The translations under genes and the position numbers were made by a program. 6,506 bases of DNA from an uncultured Methanobrevibacter sp. (GTDB taxonomy: Archaea > Methanobacteriota > Methanobacteria > Methanobacteriales > Methanobacteriaceae). The stretch spans positions 1-6,506 of the forward strand of contig ONQL01000087.1 in assembly GCA_900319985.1 (NCBI GenBank), given 5' to 3'. Of this stretch, positions 1 through 5,117 are shown piece after piece. The notes below the pieces were generated by a model that made no database searches, was not told the origin of the DNA, and saw nothing but the letters and a program-made list of their open reading frames with translations. The stretch's first letter is position 1; every line of letters begins with the position of its first letter.

Positions 1-259
1 GACCAAAAATGGAATTCTAACCTTTTTAGACTTCCAAATGCAAAACTGGACACAAAAACACATAAAAATTAAATAAGCCTATAAAATTTTACAGACTCAA
101 AAATTTAAGTCAGGAATGTTTTTCAAAATTTTAGTAATTAAATAATGGTTGGCTTAACAATCAGTGGGTCGAATAAGATTACATATTTATACTAAAAAAA
201 GTAATTATAATAATATAGTTAAAATCCCTTGCGGGATTACTTTTTCAGATATTTCTTTT
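1..259. other. AT-rich intergenic DNA, no gene seen
   Basis: No reading frame of useful length or recognisable product is present on either strand. The only structured element is the hairpin at 223-238, just before the tRNA gene. The stretch is very AT-rich, with scattered T and A runs. Confidence 0.6.
183..238 (+). promoter_or_regulatory. Probable promoter and leader hairpin of tRNA-Leu
   Basis: Two TATA-like boxes lie upstream of the tRNA: one around 184-192 (TTTATAC core) and one at 205-217 (TTATAATAATATA). A perfect 6-bp inverted repeat, AATCCC (223-228) and GGGATT (233-238) with a TTGC loop, sits 21 nt before the mature tRNA and is followed by AC and five Ts. With the first box the hairpin would fall in the transcribed leader. 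With the second it would overlap the start site. Which box is used cannot be told from the sequence. Confidence 0.35.
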
Positions 260-343
260 AGACGTGTATCCGAGTGGTCAAAGGAGTAAGATTCAGGGTC
301 TTATGCATTAGTTGCTTCGTGGGTTCGAGTCCCACCACGTCTA
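260..343 (+). tRNA. tRNA-Leu (anticodon CAG)
   Basis: This is a class II tRNA that decodes CUG leucine codons. The acceptor stem AGACGTG (260-266) pairs perfectly with CACGTCT (336-342), with discriminator A at 343 as is usual for leucine. The D arm carries GAGTGGTCAAA. The anticodon stem TAAGA (287-291) pairs with TCTTA (299-303), and the loop TTCAGGG places CAG at 294-296. The long variable arm (304-318) has a short GCA/TGC stem. The T stem GTGGG/CCCAC encloses the loop TTCGAGT (324-330). CCA is not encoded and no intron is seen. Every stem was checked by hand. Leucine is supported over serine by the anticodon and A73. Confidence 0.95.
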
Positions 344-350
344 TTTATTG

Positions 351-366
351 TTTTTTTTAACTTTTT
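351..366 (+). terminator. Poly-T terminator after tRNA-Leu
   Basis: A run of eight Ts (351-358) and a second run of five (362-366) begin 7 nt after the tRNA. T runs without a hairpin are the usual archaeal termination signal. Confidence 0.6.
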
Positions 367-845
367 AAGAGTAAATGGGGTCTTAAATAGTTTATAATCA
401 TTAAAAAAGAAATCTTTTAGTAGGTTTTTTTTGGTTCAAATCGATAATGTTGCGAACTGTATCTCACGTTTTATACGAATTGGTCTTGTTTTTTGGGATT
501 TATGTAATAAATAACTTTTTTTTTGTCATGTTTGTAAAATAGATTGTTTGATCTTATTAAAAGAATAAAACGAATTTACATTCATTCATTAGTGCAGTAA
601 ATTCCATTTCATAACTTAAAAAAATTATTGAAAAATCTAAATGAGAAAAATGAAAAATGTTTAAAATCAAATAATTTTGCCAAAACTCGCACATAATTTA
701 AAAGGGAAAAGAAAATTTTGGTCATGGAATTTTTTCAAAAACTCAATTGATTTGCTTTTCATTGAACATCTTCGCATTGAATGTGGCATTGAATTCTTGC
801 ACATTAAAGTTAAAAATAACCTTGTTAACATAATAATTAAATAGT
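367..845. other. AT-rich intergenic DNA, no convincing gene
   Basis: About 480 bp contain no reading frame that begins with ATG and has a plausible length. One frame is open from 665 to a TAG at 842-844 (59 codons), but it has no ATG, no ribosome binding site and no familiar sequence, so it is not called a gene. A heptamer CATTGAA occurs three times, at 760, 775 and 787. Nothing else stands out apart from T-rich tracts. Confidence 0.5.
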
Positions 846-854
846 ATACCTCTC

Positions 855-899
855 AAAAATAATATATGTCTAGTAAATAATTAATTTACTAATCGAGGT
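855..899 (+). promoter_or_regulatory. Promoter, candidate operator and RBS of the FBP aldolase/phosphatase gene
   Basis: A TATA box (AATATATG, about 861-868) predicts a start site near 890. A perfect 8-bp inverted repeat, TAGTAAAT (871-878) and ATTTACTA (884-891) with a 5-nt centre, spans the region between the box and the predicted start. That is a typical position for an archaeal repressor operator. A Shine-Dalgarno GAGGT (895-899) lies 7 nt before the ATG at 907. In addition, ATACCTC (846-852) and GAGGTAT (895-901) are inverted copies flanking the whole promoter. The TATA box and RBS are clear; the operator role is inferred. Confidence 0.6.
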
Positions 900-906
900 A
901 TTTAAA

Positions 907-1931
907 ATGAAAACTACTGTTAGTGTAATTAAAGCTGATATTGGAAGTGTGTCCGGACACTGTGTCGCACACCCTGAATTAATGGATATTTGTGATGAAG
1001 TTTTAAACGAAGCTTTAGAAGCAGGTATCTTAAAAGATTACTATATCTCCCGTTGTGGTGACGACATCGACTTAATCATGACTCACGACAAAGGCGTAGA
1101 AAACGAAGAAGTACACAAAACCGCATATGATGCATTCATGAAAGCTACTGAAAGAGCACGTGAATTAAAATTATACGGTGCAGGTCAAGACTTATTATCT
1201 GATACTTTCTCTGGAAACATCAAAGGTATGGGTCCGGGTGTAGCAGAAATGGAATTCGAAGAAAGACCATCTGACCCTGTGTTAATATTCTGCTGTGACA
1301 AAACCGAACCTGGTGCATTCAACTTACCAGTATTCAGAATCTTTGCAGACCCATTCAACACTGCAGGTCTTGTTATTGACCCTTCATTACACGATGGATT
1401 CAAATTTGAAGTATTCGATGTAATCGAACACAGAAAAGTTATCTTAAACTGTCCTGAAGAAATGTACGACTTGCTTGCATTAATCGGGTCCACCGGAAGA
1501 TACGTAATTAAAAGAGTATGGAAGAAAAACGGTGAAATCGCAGCTGCAATAAGTACTGAAAGATTAAACTTAATGGCTGGAGAATACCATTTGCATTCCC
1601 ACACATGGTAAGCGGATGGATGAGAGGATCCCACAATGGTCCTATGATGCCTGTTTCAGAAGCAGAAGCAAACCCAATCAGATTCGACGGACCACCTAGA
1701 GTAGTAGGATTAGGTTTCCAAGTATCTAACGGTGAATTAATCGGACCAGTCGACTTATTCGATGATCCTGCATTTGATCCTACTCGTGAAGAAGCTGCTA
1801 AAATCGCAACTTACATCAGAAGACACGGTCCATTCGAACCTCACAGATTGCCTGCTGAAGAAATGGAATACACTTCACTTCCTGGTGTAATGGAAAAATT
1901 AGAATCCAGATTTGAAGATATGGATGAATAA
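907..1931 (+). pseudogene. fbp: Fructose-1,6-bisphosphate aldolase/phosphatase, frameshifted by an internal deletion
   Basis: The family makes fructose-6-phosphate from triose phosphates in archaeal gluconeogenesis, as a cytosolic bifunctional enzyme. The first frame (907-1611) gives residues 1-227 of a normal protein: MKTT start, Mg ligands D11, H18, D52 and D53, the GQDLLSD segment near 93-99, and DKTEPGA at 131-137. After MAGEY (Tyr at 1585-1587) it reads seven unrelated residues and stops. The family sequence resumes one frame over at 1590 (FAFPH, then GWMRGSH, FDGPPR, DLFDDPAFD, EMEYTSLP) and ends at 1931. About 73 nt, or 24-25 codons, are missing. They would encode the VGKDDP motif with the Schiff-base lysine (Lys232 in the crenarchaeal enzyme) and metal-binding aspartates. 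Frameshifting could not restore activity. The repaired length would be about 365 residues, as expected. No other damage is seen, so the lesion is either very recent or an assembly error. Confidence 0.9.
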
Positions 1932-1936
1932 ATTTA

Positions 1937-1966
1937 AAGAGATCTTCAATCTCTTCTTTTTTTTTT
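1937..1966 (+). terminator. Hairpin terminator after the FBP aldolase/phosphatase gene
   Basis: AAGAGAT (1937-1943) pairs perfectly with ATCTCTT (1949-1955) around a CTTCA loop and is followed by ten Ts (1957-1966). A run of six As at 1976-1981 would supply the T run for the convergent minus-strand gene, so the interval probably stops transcription from both sides. Confidence 0.8.
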
Positions 1967-1981
1967 ACTTTTTTTAAAAAA

Positions 1982-2221
1982 TTAGTTTTTATGGGCAGTT
2001 ATTATTGTAAAGCTGCTTGAATTGATGGTTATTTTGCAGTCGTCAACCTCAACATAATAGTTTTTGCCTTCTTTTGTAACGACTGAATTGTCCTGTTTTA
2101 ATTTTGAAATGCAATAGCTCACAGGTTCTTCACTGATTATGAGATTTTTCTGAATCCTTCCAACGCCCATTTCGGTTGTGTGTATTTTATCAATATTTTC
2201 GATTAAAACTTCTTTGTGCAT
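1982..2221 (-). CDS. DUF3781 family protein
   Basis: A 79-residue protein of unknown function. It resembles DUF3781 in its N-terminal ENIDKIHTTEMGVGRIQKNL and its C-terminal ITINSSSFTIITAHK, both of which I recall as family hallmarks. The family length is about 75-85 residues, so the gene looks complete. No signal peptide or membrane segment is visible. The frame is open to an earlier ATG at 2251, but the ATG at 2221 is preferred. It has a GAGGT ribosome binding site at 2232-2228, six bases upstream. The TATA region at 2261-2273 also predicts transcription starting near 2241, downstream of the earlier ATG. The gene converges on the FBP gene and diverges from the ABC operon. No functional link to either is evident. 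Confidence 0.75.
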   Translation of the reverse strand: MHKEVLIENIDKIHTTEMGVGRIQKNLIISEEPVSYCISKLKQDNSVVTKEGKNYYVEVDDCKITINSSSFTIITAHKN

Positions 2222-2227
2222 TTTAAT

Positions 2228-2232
2228 ACCTC
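2228..2232 (-). promoter_or_regulatory. RBS that fixes the DUF3781 start
   Basis: On the minus strand GAGGT precedes the ATG at 2221 by six bases. It selects this start over the in-frame ATG at 2251, which has no ribosome binding site and would lie upstream of the predicted transcript start. Confidence 0.65.
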
Positions 2233-2260
2233 TTTTTTGCATCTTAATCATGTCAATGAC

Positions 2261-2273
2261 TATATATTTATAT
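2261..2273. promoter_or_regulatory. Shared TATA region of divergent DUF3781 and ABC operon
   Basis: The stretch TATATATTTATAT reads as a TATA box on both strands. About 26 bp downstream on the plus strand is 2293, two bases before the permease ATG at 2295. On the minus strand the start would be near 2241, giving a leader of about 20 nt for DUF3781. No other TATA-like sequence lies between the two starts, so the genes probably share or closely overlap their promoters. Confidence 0.55.
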
Positions 2274-2294
2274 GTAATTCACCTATTAATTATT

Positions 2295-3404
2295 ATGTCA
2301 TTTTTAAAATTCATTCTTAAAAATCCATTCAGGAGGAAAAATAGTGCAATACTGGCTATTGTGGGAATTGCAATAGGCATCATCGTAATTGTTGCTCTTG
2401 GTGGAATTACTGAAGGTTTGATAAATACCTTTGAAGACACTATTCATGCGGGAGGTGCTGATTTTACGGTTTCAGGTAAGGAAACCGGAGATTCCGCTTA
2501 TGGAACAAATACCATCAGTTCCAATTGGACGGAAAAAATAGCTAATGTCAGCGGTGTTGATGAGGCATTTCCAATCTATGTTGTGCTGACGTCTGTCGGA
2601 GACGATTATATGAATACGCTGATTGGTATTGATCCGAACGGTACTGCCCTTGCAGACATTTCAATGAAAGAGGGTCGAATTTTTGAAGATAATTCATCTG
2701 AAGCAATTTTAGGTGAAATCTATGCCGAAGACAATAACTATTCTGTAGGCGACACTATCGACATCGACAGGCAAGAATTTAAAGTCGTAGGAATCTATCA
2801 AACCGGTGACCAGAATATGGCTGGCGGAGTGTTTACCTCAATTTCCAAGGTTGGAGACCTTATGGATGATGAGGATTCCATTTCAAACATTTACGTCAAG
2901 GTAAATAAGGGGGAAGACCCTCAGACTGTAGCGGACAGAATCGATTCGCAATACGGCGATAATATCACAACGGTCACATCTGTAATGGAGATGACTCAGA
3001 TGGCTGACATGCTCAACATGCTTCAGGCATCAACCTGGGCGATTTCACTTCTGGCCATTGTAGTTGGAGGTCTGGGCATCATAAATACAATGTTGATGTC
3101 AGTGTTTGAGAGAACCCGTGAAATTGGTGTTTTAAAGGCTGTCGGATGGTCCAATGGAAAGATTCTGACCATGATTGTCGGGGAGTCATTAGTAATCACT
3201 ATTGTCTCAGCTATTATCGGTTCGTTGATTGGTTTTGTAGCATGCACTCTTTTAGGTCCTTTAATAGGTATGGAACCATTATTCACTCCTAAAATATTTA
3301 TCCAGGCATTTGCAATAGCTATCGTCGTTGGTATAATCGGTGGAATCTATCCTGCCCTAAAAGCGGTCAGGCTTCCTCCAACAGAGGCATTGAGGTATGA
3401 GTGA
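2295..3404 (+). CDS. ABC transporter permease, MacB/FtsX (LolC/E-like) family
   Basis: This is the membrane subunit of a type VII (MacB-like) ABC system of 369 residues. It has a first membrane helix at about 18-37, then a large extracytoplasmic domain (about 40-245, MacB_PCD-like). Three more helices follow at about 247-268, 293-318 and 334-353. The coupling segment FERTREIGVLKAVGWS (271-286) and the C-terminal YPALKAVRLPPTEALRYE are FtsX-domain signatures. The frame is open upstream to 2178, but that extension crosses the TATA region and DUF3781, so ATG 2295 (MSFLKF) is chosen. No ribosome binding site precedes it, and the predicted transcript start is about two bases away, so the mRNA may be leaderless. 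The ATPase gene follows nine bases after the stop. The substrate is unknown; such systems export or extract lipids, lipoproteins, peptides or drugs. Confidence 0.88.
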   Translation: MSFLKFILKNPFRRKNSAILAIVGIAIGIIVIVALGGITEGLINTFEDTIHAGGADFTVSGKETGDSAYGTNTISSNWTEKIANVSGVDEAFPIYVVLTSVGDDYMNTLIGIDPNGTALADISMKEGRIFEDNSSEAILGEIYAEDNNYSVGDTIDIDRQEFKVVGIYQTGDQNMAGGVFTSISKVGDLMDDEDSISNIYVKVNKGEDPQTVADRIDSQYGDNITTVTSVMEMTQMADMLNMLQASTWAISLLAIVVGGLGIINTMLMSVFERTREIGVLKAVGWSNGKILTMIVGESLVITIVSAIIGSLIGFVACTLLGPLIGMEPLFTPKIFIQAFAIAIVVGIIGGIYPALKAVRLPPTEALRYE

Positions 3405-3410
3405 GGTGGT
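3403..3410 (+). promoter_or_regulatory. RBS of the ABC ATPase gene
   Basis: GAGGTGGT overlaps the permease stop codon (TGA, 3402-3404) and lies a few bases before the ATG at 3414. This suggests translation of the two subunits is coupled. Confidence 0.65.
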
Positions 3411-3413
3411 AAT

Positions 3414-4112
3414 ATGGATGTTGTTGATATGAAAAATGTATATAAAAGCTATGAAGATGGAAAAATCAAGGCATTAAACGGCATTAACCTCACAATAAAT
3501 GAAGGGGAATTTGTCTCAATCATAGGTCCGTCAGGTTCGGGAAAATCAACATTGCTGAACATGCTTGGAGCATTGGACATTCCGGATTCTGGTACCATCA
3601 ATGTTGCAGGCAGGGATTTGTCATCCAATAAAAAGTTACATGAATTTCGGGCAAAGGAAATTGGATTCATTTTCCAGCTTCATAATTTGATTCCAAACAT
3701 TTCAGTTGCGGAAAATATTGAAATTCCGATGTATACTCAAAAGATGTCCTCCAATGAAATGAGAAGCAGGGCATTGAAGCTGTTGGATGATGTTGGTCTT
3801 AAGGACAAGGCAGACATCAAGCCCAATAAGTTGTCCGGTGGGGAGCGTCAAAGGGTGGCCATCGCCCGAGCACTTGCAAATGATCCCTCAATAATATTGG
3901 CAGATGAACCAACAGGATCACTGGATTCAAAGACAAGTAATAAAATCCTTAAGCAATTAATTGATTTGCACGATACTAAGAATGTAACATTGATAATTGT
4001 AACTCATGATATGGATGTGGCTAAACTTGCAGACAGGGTTATCGAAGTTTTGGATGGTGAGATAATATCTGCCGGCGATGACTCATTGATTAATAGTAAA
4101 ATTGATGTTTAG
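3414..4112 (+). CDS. ABC transporter ATP-binding protein, MacB/LolD type
   Basis: The cytoplasmic ATPase partner of the preceding permease, 232 residues, the usual length for LolD/MacB-type subunits. All motifs are intact: Walker A GPSGSGKS (38-45), Q-loop Gln88 in FIFQLHNL, signature LSGGERQ (140-146), Walker B IILADE (160-165) followed by PTGSLD with the D-loop, and H-loop His198 in VTHD. The GSLDSKTS segment and the spacing are typical of this subfamily. Translation starts at 3414 behind GAGGTGGT; an in-frame ATG at 3429 is less well placed. A T-rich stretch follows the stop, so the operon is probably only these two genes. No periplasmic adaptor gene of the MacA kind is nearby, as is usual for archaea. 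Confidence 0.93.
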   Translation: MDVVDMKNVYKSYEDGKIKALNGINLTINEGEFVSIIGPSGSGKSTLLNMLGALDIPDSGTINVAGRDLSSNKKLHEFRAKEIGFIFQLHNLIPNISVAENIEIPMYTQKMSSNEMRSRALKLLDDVGLKDKADIKPNKLSGGERQRVAIARALANDPSIILADEPTGSLDSKTSNKILKQLIDLHDTKNVTLIIVTHDMDVAKLADRVIEVLDGEIISAGDDSLINSKIDV

Positions 4113-4130
4113 GTTAATATCTATTCATCA

Positions 4131-4158
4131 TTTATCTTTTTTTAGTTATTTTTTCTTT
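4131..4158 (+). terminator. Poly-T terminator of the ABC operon
   Basis: About 20 nt after the stop codon there are three T-rich runs in succession (T7 at 4137-4143, T6 at 4149-4154 and shorter tracts). No stable hairpin accompanies them. Confidence 0.5.
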
Positions 4159-4289
4159 AATTTGTATTTAAGACAATACGGTATTTTGATTTTGGGGTGT
4201 AGCATTCTCTAATTTAATGTTTAAATTCTACAAATTGAATGTTTGAAATTTGTTTTTTTATTGAAAACTATTTTATCTAATTAGTGCAA

Positions 4290-4316
4290 GAATACCATGA
4301 CTTCTGTAAGTCATGG
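4290..4316 (+). repeat. GAAT plus 9-bp hairpin, candidate IS200/IS605 end structure
   Basis: CCATGACTT (4295-4303) and AAGTCATGG (4308-4316) pair perfectly around CTGT. The tetranucleotide GAAT (4290-4293) sits one base before the stem, and TGCAA follows at 4323-4327. The arrangement and parts of the sequence (AAT, a CTTCT(G/A)T core, then AAG, GG and TTG/TTC) resemble the right-end hairpin at 4539-4573. It could be a left end or a second, older right end. Confidence 0.45.
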
Positions 4317-4331
4317 ATGAATTGCAACAAT

Positions 4332-4357
4332 GAGAGCATTACTTTTCAAATGCTCTC
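4332..4357 (+). repeat. 9-bp perfect inverted repeat
   Basis: GAGAGCATT (4332-4340) pairs with AATGCTCTC (4349-4357) around an 8-nt loop. It follows the preceding hairpin by 15 nt. No T run follows, so it does not look like a terminator. It may be part of the same structured mobile-element end or an RNA. Confidence 0.5.
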
Positions 4358-4460
4358 TGATGAAATTTAAATAACCAGATAACAAAAAAATAATAAATGG
4401 CAGTGAAAAAATTAATTAAACTTTTTCAACGATAACCAAGTTAAAAAAGCAATATTAATT

Positions 4461-4573
4461 GAATCTGTCTGAACCTTTGGGACGAGGGGGATAGCATGGT
4501 AATCCTATACTCAATGGAGTATACAGCCCGTGAAGTAAGAATCTTCACCTTCTATAAAGTTGAGGTAGTTCAA
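4461..4573 (+). mobile_element. Candidate right end / omegaRNA-like scaffold of an IS200/IS605 (TnpB) element, tnpB absent
   Basis: A GC-richer island has the layout of an IS200/IS605 right end. A 7-bp hairpin, TATACTC (4506-4512) and GAGTATA (4517-4523), is followed by CCCGTGAAG and then GAAT (4539-4542). Directly after comes an imperfect 9-bp stem, CTTCACCTT (4543-4551) and AAGTTGAGG (4557-4565). TAGT and TCAA (4570-4573) follow. As I recall, GAAT-hairpin-TCAA is the right guide/cleavage arrangement of the IS608 type. GTGAAG (4530-4535) can also pair with CTTCAC (4543-4548), an alternative or pseudoknot-like pairing. In intact elements this region overlaps the 3' end of tnpB and gives the guide RNA scaffold. 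No tnpB or tnpA frame is found upstream here, so only the end survives. The assignment rests on pattern and memory of such ends, not on an alignment. Confidence 0.55.
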
Positions 4574-4901
4574 ATGATTGTTAATCAGGAAAGGGAAACA
4601 TTTTGGACAACTCAAAAAACAATGGCTGAAGTGTTCAATGTAAAAAAGAATACAATAGATTATCATCTTAAAAATATTTTTGATGATGGTGAGTTAGACC
4701 AAATTTCAGTTGTTCAAAAAATTTGAACAACTGCTTCTGATGGAAAATCATATAATAATTTCTACAATCTTGATGTGATTATTTCTGTAGGTTACAGAGT
4801 AAACTCTAGAAACGCAACAAGATTCGGAATATGGTACTCAGCAATTGAAAGAACTGGTCATTAAAGGTTTTGTTTTAGATGATTCCATGAATCATCCTTA
4901 A
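4574..4901 (+). pseudogene. Decayed RhuM-family gene (N terminus missing)
   Basis: RhuM (virulence RhuM family) proteins are accessory proteins of unknown biochemical role, common in genomic islands. The family core is visible: ETFWTTQKTMAEVFNVKKNTIDYHLKNIFDDGELDQ, with an HTH-like helix, up to QKI. A TGA stop (4724-4726) stands where a residue such as arginine is expected. The same frame continues TTASDGKSYNNFYNLDVIISVGYRVNSRN and FGIW, up to the tryptophan at 4832-4834. There the frame shifts (about 2 nt lost or 1 gained), and TQQLKELVIKGFVLDD continues from 4836, running to TAA at 4899-4901. The first 15-20 residues are absent, replaced by the mobile-element end that stops at 4573. The remaining C-terminal part of the family (hundreds of residues) is missing where the DUF357 gene begins. 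The ATG at 4496 belongs to the element end, not to this gene. Confidence 0.78.
4707..4733. repeat. Perfect 12-bp inverted repeat within the rhuM remnant
   Basis: CAGTTGTTCAAA (4707-4718) and TTTGAACAACTG (4722-4733) are exact reverse complements around AAA. The right arm contains the in-frame TGA that interrupts the RhuM reading frame. Confidence 0.8.
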
Positions 4902-5117
4902 AGCATCCAAAAGTCCATGGCTGTATTCGATACAACCGAATGCAGTCCTCATATCTCCTTTTTCAAGGTAATATTTTGAATCGTTCCAGTAGTCAATGGC
5001 TCTGTCATAGACCTCTTTTTCCTTTCCTTCAAAGGTAATGTCTGCTACCTGATTCAAGTTTCTCTCCAATTTTGCAATATCTTTTGCTATTTTTTCTGGA
5101 CTTTCCAATTCAGTCAT
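4875..5117 (-). CDS. DUF357 family protein
   Basis: A small cytoplasmic protein of 80 residues, matching the archaeal DUF357 family in length and in its helical, charged character (PEKIAKDIAKLERNLNQVADI, then DYWNDSKYYLEKGDMRTAFGCIEYSHGLLDALR). The function is unknown. I see no catalytic motif, signal peptide or membrane helix. The start codon overlaps the end of the upstream phosphatidyltransferase gene by eight bases (ATGACTGA), and a GGAGGC ribosome binding site lies six bases before it, inside that gene. The two are therefore cotranscribed and probably translationally coupled. The last codons overlap the tail of the rhuM remnant on the other strand. I believe the C terminus is native, because its last residues (LLDALRMIHGII) look family-like. 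Confidence 0.8.
   Translation of the reverse strand: MTELESPEKIAKDIAKLERNLNQVADITFEGKEKEVYDRAIDYWNDSKYYLEKGDMRTAFGCIEYSHGLLDALRMIHGII

Larger units (their letters stand above)
4159..4460. other. Non-coding stretch with two strong hairpins, likely mobile-element debris
   Basis: There is no credible gene in this interval. It contains two perfect 9-bp hairpins (4295-4316 and 4332-4357), each listed separately, and a weaker inverted pair GAAAAA (4405-4410) and TTTTTC (4422-4427). It lies between the end of the ABC operon and the TnpB-type right end. It is best read as eroded insertion-element and accessory DNA, but that reading is an inference from its neighbours. Confidence 0.4.

Noticed and set aside
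431..445. GGTTCAAATC, resembling a tRNA T-loop
   Set aside because: The flanking bases do not form a T stem and no acceptor, D or anticodon arms are present.
1185..1634. 149-codon minus-strand frame opposite the fbp gene
   Set aside because: It is an antisense shadow of strongly conserved FBP aldolase/phosphatase codons, with no RBS or family resemblance.
2178..2294. 39-residue N-terminal extension of the ABC permease
   Set aside because: It overlaps DUF3781 and the TATA region, and the typical permease N terminus starts at MSFLKFILKNPFRR (2295).
4290..4360. Possible C/D box guide RNA (CTGATGA near 4357)
   Set aside because: The boxes overlap or are missing at the required spacing, and the strong internal hairpins do not fit a C/D RNA.
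4496..4573. ATG at 4496 as the start of a 76-residue protein
   Set aside because: The first 26 codons coincide with the hairpin-rich element end. Recognisable RhuM sequence begins only after 4573 and stops at a nonsense codon, so the frame is a fortuitous fusion.
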